A stretch of DNA of 64,000 bases from Cycas panzhihuaensis. Its lineage: Eukaryota > Cycadophyta. Below the pieces are notes generated by a model. That model did no database searches and was not told where the DNA came from. It was given only the letters and a program-made list of their open reading frames with translations. Position 1 is the first letter of the stretch, and each line of letters opens with the position of its first letter. This document shows positions 1 to 9,620 of this stretch, in pieces. The position numbers and the translations under genes are program-made. The stretch is from positions 113,963,741 to 114,027,740 of the forward strand of contig CM041465.1 in assembly GCA_023213395.1 (NCBI GenBank), given 5' to 3'.

Positions 1-2409
1 ATGGCCTATGAATGAGATCCCCTTGATTACCCGACTAGGCGGAAAACCAAGAGAGCACAAAGGAAATAACCAAAGGGAAGAAGTTACGATGTGTACAAGA
101 AAACTAAATAAGCAAAGTAAGTTGATGAAGCAAAGGGGGGAGTTTGTAAGACAAAAGGGTAAAGGTAAAAGGGGAAGACTTCCTAGGACCTTTTCCTATA
201 ACAAATATACTGCGAGAAGTAAGGTAAATGAAATATAAATCAGGATGGGGGTTGGTTTTCCTTTCTCTTTCCAATGAGCTAATTACTATTGTACAAAAAA
301 AAAACTCAAAGGAAAAAGATGATAAGTTAGAGCGAGAGTATGTACTCGGAATGGGAGGCGCATCGAAGCGGCGACGTCCCATGAGATACTCAAAGTTGCT
401 CCACGAAGCATGATGAATGTGAAGGGTTACGGTAGACCATAGTATGGGGCTTCCTTACCTTCCCCAAAAGTGGTACTAAAGCACCAAGAAAGGAGAGAAA
501 AGCAACAAGATGCTAGCAACAAATGAAATACTAAAGTAAAACATAAACAGAAGCACTTACCCATGACAGAGGAAAAGGAACGGGTCCTTTAAGGTCCTCT
601 CGTGACACCGCAAGTAAATGAGAGTATCCCCCTTCTCGGGGAAAGGGTGCTAGCATACAATAGAAAATCCTAACAATACATGTATATATGAGGCAAGCAT
701 AAACTTAAATACATGCACGTTAGTATTCAATATTATGATGATAAACTGTAGAGGAAAACAACCAAAATAATGATGAGTAAACTGGTAAACCTCGGAGTGG
801 CCCACCTCCTGCAAGGAATAACCCTACCTTCCCTCAAGAAGCCACAAGGCAGCAAGGGTATGGCTGTGCAAGAAGGCTAGAAATAGAGGCAACAAGAGTC
901 AAAAAGGGCCTAGAAAGATCCACAATAAGCTGGGGTACTACGGGTAGCAAACCAGGTTACCGAGAAAGAATTTAGGCAAGGGACAAGTAGCCGAGGCTTA
1001 TGTGAGTTGCCCAGATCAAGATATAAGCCCTCAAACCAGCACTACAACGAGTGACAATGCTAACTTCAGTGGCTGAAAATAGTGTAACAAACCTTTGTTT
1101 CACTACCAAGAGCAGTACGGGGTAAAAGGGAAGGTTTGGGGGGCAAAGAGCCTCTTAAGGAGCATGGAAGGTGGTGTGGAATCCACCCAGCTCTTACCCA
1201 AACCTTGTGTATCCCCTCTTTGCCATTGTCTTAGCCAAGAAACACAGGAAAGGAGGCCCTAATGGCAGAAAAAGGATAGCCTAAAGTAAGACAAGAATAA
1301 CCTTCATAGAGTAAACCAAGAAGAACTAGAAATGACATGCAAAACGGGGCATAAATTAGACAAGAGAGAAACTTAAACTAACAAATACATAAGGAAGAGA
1401 AGGGAGGCTTTTGCCTTAGTTAAGAACTGCTGAAAGAAGGGCTAAGAAATCTACCAAAAGGCTATGGAACAGTAGGTATAGAACCCATGTTAACAAGGCT
1501 GAAGGAAACACCTGTACTTAAGGATGCTTGATGGCTGCTCGGGCAAGGAAGTGCTAAGATCTCTCCAAAGAGGCCCTCTCTAATGTGTGCAAAGGGCTGG
1601 GAAGATGTCACAGTCATACCAAAGGAGAGCTGGGCACTAGAGAATGGCTACAGGTCTTGTAACAGCAGTGGAGCAGTAGAGAACAACAGAGCATAAGCAT
1701 TTTTCCTTGAGAACCTTTTAAAAATGAGCAAAAAAGATCCTAAAAATGACTTTGGGAAGACTTAAATACCTAGCTTAAACCCTAAATGAGCGATTAGGGC
1801 ACAACTAGTGATGAGTCAAGTCACAAAACACGTGGTAGATCTATAATAAATGTGAGAATTACCACGGTAGATTTTTAAAATGAATCGAGACAGTCGTACC
1901 ACTGCAAATTTTATGGTACCGCGATATTTACGGCTGTACCGCAATATTTGTGGCAGTACAGGACCAAAGGCCAAATTTAGCCCAGACAACCAACTTGGGC
2001 TGTGGGCCAATGACCAAGGAGGCTGGTGGGGGGCTAAGACACCTGCCCAAGGACAGACAAGCCAACAAACGAGTCATAAGAGCAAAAATAGGACTCAAAA
2101 GATGTGACAAGTCAACCAAACAATGATGAGTCATCATACGGGCAAGGATGACATGAGCCAAATGGGTCTTGAGGTGAGTAGAGAAGAATGCAGGAAGTGG
2201 AATGACCACCAAGATGCCACACTTATTGGGAATATGCCCCCACTATAGTCGTCATAGGCTAAATAAATGTAGATGACAACAAGATCATCTACGAGATCAC
2301 AACATGTAAGTATATGCTTATCTCAAAAGAAAACAATGATAAGGTGAGAAGCATGCCTGCACTTACTTGAGTCAACCACTCCATATCCATTCCTAGAAGC
2401 TGGGAAACA
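1..2409 (-). repeat. 3' LTR of element A (truncated by window edge)
   Basis: Direct repeat of 14194-16580. In element orientation it starts TGTTTCCCAGC at 2409, the same start as the other family LTRs. A TATA-like TATTTAAG lies at 1761-1768 on the minus strand. Bases 1917-1956 hold two tandem copies of a 20-bp unit that occurs once in the 5' LTR. Short open frames here (for example 104-382 and 1928-2212) have no recognisable product and are taken as chance. Confidence 0.92.
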
Positions 2410-2420
2410 CTACCCCCTTA
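2410..2420 (-). other. Polypurine tract of element A
   Basis: Read on the minus strand, AAGGGGGTAG directly abuts the 3' LTR start TGTTTCCC. Element B has AAGGGGGCAG in the same place (25161-25170). This is the usual primer for plus-strand DNA synthesis. Confidence 0.8.
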
Positions 2421-2823
2421 GTAGTAGAGCCTCGGCACTCAGAAGCATGGTGTGATGGTGAATGCTAGCAACACAACTGTCAGTAGTACATGTGTATATA
2501 GATATATAAATCAAGATCATAATAGTAGGCAAGGGTGCCAGTGAATGTCATGTCAGAATATGTGGATACGAAGGTAGAGGTGGAGATAGCATAGGGGCTA
2601 CCTATGTGCCATCCAAAAACTGACTAGAAAATACGAAAGGCGAGGGGGCTGTCCCCACCACAAAATATGCAGAGAGATGTGCATAATCAAGTAGAAGAGT
2701 AAATAAAATTGGTAGTCACCATAGTTTAGCCTCATTAGTGGCTAGGTTTCACAGGTACAAATGGATCACAAAGTGAGGCATGTGATGACCTGGGGCTTGG
2801 GCGACAAGGCAACTAGACAAGTC
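2421..2823 (-). other. Non-coding stretch between RNase H frame and PPT
   Basis: No coding frame was recognised. At 2716-2742 on the plus strand lies a single copy of a motif (catagtttagcctcatta) that is expanded into a tandem minisatellite in element D (32596-32993), in the same relative orientation. The 40 bp next to the PPT align with element B; the rest is missing from B through a deletion. Confidence 0.6.
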
Positions 2824-3690
2824 TTAGGGATGGTCAACAAGAAGAGGGAGGCAGCGCTCAAGGATAAGGAGAATGAGACTATCTGCCTCAGCATTGAGGG
2901 CCCGAGGGATGTGCTGAATGTCAACAGATGAGAAGTAGGCTAGGAGGGATCTGGCAGCTGAAGTGAGGGATCTCAAGTGAGGGCATCGCACCTGGTAAAC
3001 CTGGGTGAGATGGAACACCACAACTTGAGTCTGAAAGTAAAATGACAGATCTGTGATGGAAATAGAGAGCATCGGTGAGGGCCTCAATAACAGCTATATA
3101 TTCAACTTCATTATTGGTAGCCTCTAGGAGGAAGACCCCAGAGCATAGGAAATCATATCCAGAGGAGCTATGGAGGATCCACGCAGTAGCAGAAGGTCTA
3201 AGGTTACCATGGCTTCCACCATTGGTAAAAATATAGAGGGACATGGGTGACACAAAGTCCTGGTAGTGAATAGATAATAATGGAGCAAAAGAGGGGCTCG
3301 AGAGGCAAGCAATAAGTGGTTGTGAAGGGTAGGAGGACCTAGCAATGAGGTTACCCAATGATGGAAGCAAGCAGTCTGACCACCACCTGAGAGCAGGTAG
3401 AGAAAGGATGCCCTAGAGCACCAAAGGTCACTTCGAGAAGTAAAACATGCCCCCAGATGAGGGAGCATTCCCTTTAGAGACCTCGAGAGCAAAAAAGGGC
3501 TGCGGAAACGAGCCCAGGATGGTGAAACGAGCCAAATGAGTATAAACTCAGGCATGCATGGGAGCGACACGTAAAACGAGACAAAAAGGCCTTGGGAAAA
3601 AGTGCAAAAATAAGGCGCCATAAATACACCTATAAGAGAGTGCAAAAAGGGCATCAAAAGAGCACAACGGGTGACAAGACCAGAAGGCAA
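2824..3690 (-). pseudogene. Second RNase H (RVT_3/archaeal-type RNase H) reading frame
   Basis: Sense-orientation frame between the PMD gene and the 3' LTR, separate from pol. The C-terminal part is a recognisable RNase H: a first strand LYIFTNGGSHG, then ATNNEVEYIAVIEAL, then LLSDS, then QVVVFHLTQVYQVRCP and a final HIPRALNAEADSL. These fit the D-E-D-D catalytic pattern, except that the first Asp is Asn (TNGG where DGG is usual). The frame changes near 3050, between LLSDS and QVV, and again near 3280, so the copy is broken. The upstream part (3690-3280) is open, leucine-rich and partly conserved in element B, but I do not recognise it. A second RNase H is known in the Tat clade, usually joined to pol; here it lies about 3.7 kb beyond the integrase end, across the antisense gene. 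Element B has lost the domain by deletion. Confidence 0.78.
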
Positions 3691-3767
3691 AGGTGATCAG
3701 AGAAATGGGATGGTCCCAACGTCTGTCGTGAGGTCAAGAACAGAGGAAGTGCCCGTCAGGGCCCTCG

Positions 3768-3777
3768 CCTATATAAG
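3768..3777 (-). promoter_or_regulatory. Putative TATA box for the RNase H transcript
   Basis: On the minus strand the sequence reads CCTTATATAGGCGAGGGCCC. Element B has CCTTATATAAGCGGGGGCCC at the equivalent place (24628-24647), followed by a conserved acgggcac. It lies between two divergent frames (PMD plus, RNase H minus), so it could serve the downstream RNase H frame, or either direction because the core is nearly palindromic. This is inference from sequence only. Confidence 0.4.
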
Positions 3778-4181
3778 GAAATTCATACAGAAAACATATT
3801 CATTTTCATCGGCTCTCGTGAGAAACTAGAGCCATTTCCTTATGAAGTGGAGCACTGCCTAACTTTGGAGGCATACAGGAGAAGATCAGACCATTGGATC
3901 AAAGTGCAGAGAGGGCCAGTGGGATCATCGAGACACGATGGTGACAGTGAGACTAGATCCAGTAAGTGGATCTTACAAAACCCTAACCATTTTAAAGTTT
4001 CAAATTCGTTGTTTTTTGTTAATTTTTGAGTAGTTTTTGTACCCCTTATGGGCAAATGGAGGCCTCTCAGAGTCTGAATTAGACCCAGAAAGAGGCGGGA
4101 CCTGGGCATTAGGGAGCTCTAGTCCCGGTGGGCCCCACGGGATCCACCAAATAGATTTTTTAAAAATTTTAAGGGTAGAAA

Positions 4182-4200
4182 CCCCCCCCTTTTGGGGGGG
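4182..4200 (+). promoter_or_regulatory. Conserved C-run/G-run hairpin
   Basis: Eight C, four T, then seven G: a perfect short-loop inverted repeat 262 nt before the PMD start. Element B has CCCCC-TCTTTTA-GGGGG in the same orientation relative to the gene, 255 nt before its start (24209-24225). Role unknown. Confidence 0.5.
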
Positions 4201-4273
4201 TGCCATTCATATTACGACGAAGATCACGGTGCCATGATCTTTGGTGCGAGGCCCCGATCGCCATGGGACCTAA

Positions 4274-4303
4274 GCTAAACTTAGCGGTACCACTAAGTTT
4301 AGC
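4274..4303 (+). promoter_or_regulatory. Palindrome TAAACT-N14-AGTTTA in PMD leader
   Basis: Perfect 11-bp arms (GCTAAACTTAG / CTAAGTTTAGC) around an 8-nt centre. The core form TAAACT, 14 nt containing GGTACC, AGTTTA also occurs in the LTRs of elements B and E. The B leader has CAAACT-N14-AGTTTG, a paired change that keeps the symmetry. It lies 161 nt upstream of the PMD start. Confidence 0.5.
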
Positions 4304-4462
4304 ACGGTATGAAGGCAAATAAGCAAAAAAAAGAAGAAAAGAGAAGATGAGGGGCCATAAGGCCCCAAATCTCAGGCAGAGAGAGCTGAGATACAGCTAG
4401 GAGTATAGATGACTGATATGAGACTAACTTTGACTAGTTTATAATGTTGGTAGGTAGTTATC

Positions 4463-6400
4463 ACAGTGGATAACTGTGAGAATGTCAGTATGTCGATGTT
4501 GAGCTACATCGAGATGATGTCTCGGGGGGACAAGGAGATCCTGCGGAGGTGTGGCCTGTATAAGGCCCTGAAGACACCTCAGTTCACATCTGACCAGAGG
4601 TTATTAGTTGACATTGTATTACATTGGGATAGGAGGAGGCACGTTTTCCACTTACCTCAGGTAGGAGATGTGATGGTGACACTGAGGGATATCCGACAGA
4701 TTTTGGGGGTATCGACGACTAGGAGGCCGGTGACACTGGGAGCGCTACCTAGCAATGAGGCGGCACATCAGGAGGCATCTACATTCTTCACAGGGACTGA
4801 CAGGTGGGAGCGGAGAGGAGTTCCTCTCCAGACTATGGTGGTGTCTAGGATTCCTCAGGTGAGGAAGCTCATTACATTATGCATTCTGTTCTGGGTTTCC
4901 CAGAAACAGAACTATAGAGACATCCCTGGGGGAGGGATGGATGTAGTATGCCACTATGAAGTAGGTGAGAGGATGGACTAGGCCACCATGATAGCGGCAA
5001 ACCTTGTTGCATAGCTAGATGCCATTAGGGTAGCAGGCAAGGGAGGTTTTTCATACAGCACATTGCTGCAATGCTCATTCTTTGATCACTTCAGAGCAGT
5101 GGCACCAACGAGGGGACCACACCCCATAGAAGAGTGGGCCCTGATGGTCCACAGATGGCAAACTAGGTTGAGGGGGACAGAGGACCAGGCTCATGTCTGA
5201 TGATCAGTGGAGGTAACATCGTTGGACCTCCTTACCATGATGGATTATGTGGCAGATCCATATAGGACAGTGAGGTGGGACAGTGATGACGAGGCAGGCA
5301 AAGCAGGAGCACTCCTAGATGATGACGATGATTACGACAATGCCAATGGAGGAGATGGGGCCAACCCATCATGACCTGCAGGAGAGGTAGGTCCATCAAG
5401 GACAACAGGAGGAGTAGCGGGACCATCTGGGACTGCCAGAGGAGAGGGAAGCCCATCAGGGGCAGCTGAGGACAGTAGGGGGCTAGTGATTAGGGCCCGT
5501 AAGCTACGGATCATGAGGAGATCCAGAGGGACGACAGTTGAGCCAGTCCTAGTGAGGAGAGAGGTCCAAGTAGAGGAGGTACCTGAGGATGAGGTACCAG
5601 CAACTGGCGGGGAGCCAAGAGGAGAGGACGTCGCATGGGCAGAGGAGCCAGCAGCCACGGTAGGTGAGACCTAACCATTTCCTTAGTCGTTTAATGACCA
5701 GATAGATATTTGATTTGATTTTATCATGGTATGCAGTGGGATATACACTGACACATGGCATGTTAGATTAGCAGGTACTACAGAGGTCAGATGGCTACTC
5801 GAGGCCATAGTGAGAGACATGTTCCCTCAAGTATATGTAGAGGGGAAACTGCCCATCCAAGCAGAGGATGCACCTAGATCGGTAGGTGCACATATGGAGG
5901 CATTCACCCCATTAGCGAGGGTGAGAGACATCTAGGCTGTGGAATCCCAAGAGCACATGGCATTCAAAGGATAGATGCAATGAGAGCCGGATGAGTCCAG
6001 AGGCAAGCAAGATGCGCTGTAGAGGCAGGTACAGGCTCTAGAGGCTCAGGAAGGAGTAAGTGGAGACACAAGGAGCACAGTTCAGCTAGCAGTCCTAGAG
6101 GAACATCTATGAGGGATGGAGGAGAGATTCCAGAGCATGGAGGAGAGACTCTGGGGAGTAGAGGGAGAGAGGGATCATATCCAGGCTCGATACGATCAGC
6201 TAGTAGATCAGGTGGCGTCGAGGTCGAGCAGGAGCAGGATGTATACCCACATAGCAGCAACAACCCCGAGATGGCCACGCGATGAGGGGAGTGAGGCAGG
6301 GAGCTCACGGAAGCCTAGGAGGAGCCTCGGAGGGATGTGGTCCCCAAGAGAGGGATCACACAGGCTAGGAGATGGCACCCTAGGAGCGGGGCAGCAATAG
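4463..6400 (+). pseudogene. Plant mobile domain (PMD) gene, antisense in element A
   Basis: Two exons (4463-5663 and 5775-6400, together 609 codons with stop) antisense to gag-pol. The N-terminal part matches the plant mobile domain (PF10536-like): RRCGLYKAL, then HVFHLPQVGDVMVTLRDIRQILGV, later RKLITLCILFWVSQKQNYRDIP, ending at SLDLLTMMDYVADPYRTVRWD. A low-complexity Gly/Pro/Ser/acidic stretch follows. Exon 2 encodes a probable coiled coil (MEERFQSMEERLWGVEGERD) and a basic Arg/Ser tail. The start codon is lost: element B has ATG-GTG-GAG where A has ACA-GTG-GAT at 4463. In-frame stops include 4979, two near 5201 and one near 5933, so the gene is dead. PMD proteins are known both as plant host proteins (MAIN/MAIL type) and inside gypsy elements; biochemical role unknown. 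Confidence 0.82.
5664..5774 (+). other. Intron of the PMD gene (element A)
   Basis: A 111-bp intron with donor G|GTGAGACC and acceptor TTAGCAG|GT. Splicing joins codon phase 1 and keeps the frame. Element B has an intron at the same place (22649-22763, 115 bp, donor GTGAGATA, acceptor ATTACAG) and element D has one of 111 bp (34956-35066). The exon sequence resumes with a conserved GT after the acceptor in all three. Confidence 0.7.
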
Positions 6401-7033
6401 AGTAGGACACATATATGTGATTTTGACAGGGAAAAGTATGAGCCTCTAGGGGATCATAAATAGACTCATATGATTGTACCCCCCATGCAAGGACATCGGC
6501 TTCCCATATATATGATGTAACATATGATTTTTGATGTATATATATAAGGGATAATTGGTACCCTATTTTGATATGAGATGATGTGTATATCATGTGTGGT
6601 AGATAACATGTATGTTTTGTTATGTATGATGTGGATGTTTTGTTGTATGATGCACGTATTCCCTTCCATACATGGCTATATATCTAACAGGAGCATACAC
6701 ATCCATCATGAGTAGAGGTAATAGAGAGGTGTGAGGTTAGACATAGAGCGACATGCACATCCATGGAGGAGCATAACGGAATATGCAAAGGAAATACCAG
6801 GTGAGAGAGAGGAGTAATGATACTTCAAAGCATCATCCTAATTGGGGGATGCCTAAATAGGAAGACAAAAGTTCCTGAGAGGATATAGGAACACGAGTTC
6901 AGTGGGAGGAACTAGAAAGGAAAAGGAGAAGCCATCTCAAATTGCCATTCTACCCATGGTTGAGAGAAATGGGAATAATTTAAGATAGTAGTTTAGGCTC
7001 ATTTCAAAGCGTGGCGAAGGAATTGTTGAAGGA
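6401..7033. other. Convergent spacer between PMD and pol ends
   Basis: Non-coding, AT-rich, with short tatata and catatg runs around 6530-6640. It separates the end of PMD (plus) from the end of pol (minus). Homologous spacers are 21309-22046 (B), 51141-51960 (C) and 61759-62464 (E). A block near 6985-7010, on the minus strand aatgagcctaaacta, is conserved just after pol in all of them. It must contain both 3' ends. Confidence 0.6.
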
Positions 7034-8390
7034 TCATGTAAAGAACTTTTTAAGGAATTTCCCATTAACAGCTTTCTCAAATTCAAGCCCTTCCAGGGTG
7101 GCTATCCTATAAGCACCATTACCAAGGGTCTCGATAATGACGAAAGGGCCAATCGATTAGGGTTTGAATTTGGTCAAATGGTCATGAAGATATTCAAGCT
7201 TAAGGACATGGTCCCCAGGAAACAAAGGATGGAAACAAAGATGTTTATTGTAGGTCCTTTGTGAGTGAGCTTTAGATGCCAAGTTAGCCTGATAAGTGGC
7301 TAAGCGTCTCTTGTCCAAAGCCTCGAGGTCGAGAAGGTGAGCCTGACGGATCGACTCTTCGTCGATGAGACCTCAGAGGGAGACTCGTAAAGAAGGAATC
7401 TCCACCTCCAACGGGAGTACCACCTCAGTACCATAGACTAAGGAGAATTAGGTCATTCCCATGGTAGAATGGATAGAGGTACGGTAAGCCCATAAAGCAG
7501 AGGGCAGCTAAAGGTGCTAGTCCCTTTGAGACTGAGCAACGGTTTTCTTTAGGATATTGAAGAGAGTCTTATTGAAAGACTCCACTTGGCCATTTGCTTG
7601 AGGGTAGTAAGGAGAAGAAGTTTTCTGAGAAATCTTAAACTTCTCGCAAAGCTCATCTATCTCCTTATTACGAAAGGGGGTTCTATTATCAGTGATTAGG
7701 ACGTCTGAAATCCTGAAACGGTAAATGATGTAGTGGTAAATGAATGTGGCTATTATCTTACCCATAGTAGTAATCAAAGGAATGGCCTCTGCCCATTTGG
7801 TGAAATACTCTGTGGTAGTTAAGATAAACGTGTGCTGTGACAACGATGGTGGAGAAATAGCCCTGATGAGGTCTAGCCACTACTGAGTAAAAGGCCATGG
7901 AGAAACAGTGGGGTGAAGGGCCTCATAAGGCACATGGGAGATGTTGGTGTGTTCCTGACATCACCGACATCTCAGAGCAAAGGCATGGGTATCCTTGAAA
8001 AGGGACGGCCAGAAATAACCCATACGAAGGATCCTCTAAGCCATAGACTGGCCCCCAAAGTGATCCCCACAAATACCATGGTGGCATTCATGGAGTATTT
8101 GGTCAGCTTCATCGATAGTGATGCAGCGGAGGATGATCCCATCGAAGGACCTCTTGTATAATACTTCACCCATGAGGGAGTATTGCCTAGCAGAAGTCTA
8201 GATGTGAGATCTAACTTTCCTACTAGCATCAGGGCAGTATTACTGTTGTGTGAGATACTGCACTATATTGCCATACCACTCATTATCGATAAGTGGATGA
8301 GGAGAGACATCCTGAATCATCAAGATGGACTCATCAGGGAGAGAATCGTCGACAGGAGCACCAAAGGAGTTAGGAATAGGGGCATCTATG
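7034..8390 (-). pseudogene. Integrase region of element A pol
   Basis: Integrase follows RNase H in the same frame. The zinc-binding HHCC is visible (HECHHGIC, then ALRCRQCQ-like near 7965, with one C-x2-C codon broken by a stop). The catalytic core is 7517-7900: first Asp in WLDLIRAI, second in VLITDN, Glu in QANGQVESFN, so all three catalytic residues remain. A C-terminal GPF module (IGPFVIIETLGNGAYRI, near 7120) precedes the stop at 7036-7034. Several stops interrupt the frame. This enzyme normally joins element DNA to the host chromosome. Confidence 0.85.
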
Positions 8391-9620
8391 AGCTGCTCAA
8401 CCACTACCATTCCCTTCTTTGATTTTTGATTAATGATATGAAGGTTGAATTCTTGAAGCAGGATGGCCCAACGGCCAACCCTACCCATCAAATCCAAATG
8501 AGTGAGCAAGTATTGCAAGGGATCAAATTGGACGATCACCTTGGTGGTGTTGCCAAGCAAGTAGTGGCTAAACTTCTTAGTTGCATAGATCAAGGATAGA
8601 CACTCCTTCTCAGTAGGAGAATAGTTAAATTCGGCAGCCATGAGGGTGCGGCTGATGAAATAAATAGCTCTCTCGGTTCCTGAGTCATCTTCTTAAGCTA
8701 ACATAACGCCCAAGGACTCGTCAGTCACTGAGGTGTATAGGATGAAGGTCCTATTGAATCGAGGAGGTGCTAGCATAGGAGCGGAAGTAAGGGCTTCATT
8801 GATTCCTTCGAAGGCCTTTTGGGTCTTATCAGACCAGGCAAAAGGAGCTCCCTTCTTTAATAGGTTCATAAGGGGTTTAGCACTTATAGCGAAGTTCGCT
8901 AAGAAGCACCTAAGAAAACCGATCCTACCTAGGAACGACTTAATCTGTCATTGGGTTCTAGGAGGTGGCATGTCAAGGATTGCCTTGGCCTTGTCAGGAT
9001 CAATCTAAATTCCTTGGCTGGACACAAGAAACCCAAGGAGTTTGCCTAAGGTAATGGCAAACATACACTTGAGTAGGTTTAGACTGATATGATACTTGCA
9101 ACATTATGAAAAGATGGCCCGCAAGTCAGAGGGATGATGGGCCCTGACACAGGAGAGGCCCATCATATCATCCATGAAGACCTCCAATGTGTTATCAATG
9201 AGGTTGTGGAAGATGAAATACATGGCTCTCTGGTAAGTAGCACTTGTATTTTTAAGTCCAAAGGGCATTATCTTGTAAGCAAAGGTACCCCATAGTGTAG
9301 TGAAGGCTATCTTGTGATGGTCTTCAGAAGAAATCTAAATTTGGTTATAGCCGAAGAAACTGTCCATTAAGGACATGACTTCAAATCTAGCCATACGATC
9401 AATAATTTGATCGATGAAGGGGAGCGAGAAATTATCCTTAGGATAATCATTGTTAATGTTGCAAAAATCGATACATATACAAATCACCCTATTCTTTTTA
9501 GCAATGGGGACAACATTGGAGATCGACTTAGGGTAGTCAATGGAAGTAATGAGCCCAACATCCAAAAGCTTCTCAACCTCCATCTTAACAGTGGCTGAGA
9601 GCTTCAGGTGAAGGGGACGC
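8391..9620 (-). pseudogene. Reverse transcriptase and RNase H of element A
   Basis: RT starts near 9620 (METVEKLL-like stretch at 9583: MEVEKLLDVGLITSIDYPK). Visible blocks are NVVPIAKKN, YPKDNFSLPFIDQIID, VMSLMDSFFGYNQI, IMPFGLKNTSATYQRAM and the polymerase motif FMDD (near 9175). The tether and first RNase H follow (RTFILYTSVTDESLG near 8740, then EKECLSLIYATKKFSHYLLG at 8590-8530). All lie in one frame with the downstream integrase but are cut by stops near 9340 and 8695. The FMDD variant (rather than YVDD) is shared by A, B and C. Confidence 0.88.

Larger units (their letters stand above)
3778..4462 (+). other. PMD 5' leader with hairpins and palindrome
   Basis: Divergent intergenic region upstream of the PMD gene. 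It holds three strong inverted repeats: a C8-TTTT-G7 hairpin at 4182-4200, a palindrome at 4274-4303, and GGGGCC-ATAA-GGCCCC at 4351-4366. The first two recur at matching distances in element B. No coding frame is credible. The sequence just before the start (tatcacag) resembles a 3' splice site, and element B has ttttacag at the corresponding place, so a 5'-UTR intron is possible. Confidence 0.5.

Noticed and set aside
2824-7033. Envelope-like gene between pol and 3' LTR
   Set aside because: The sense frame there encodes RNase H and the other frame is antisense PMD; no signal peptide or membrane pattern that I can support.
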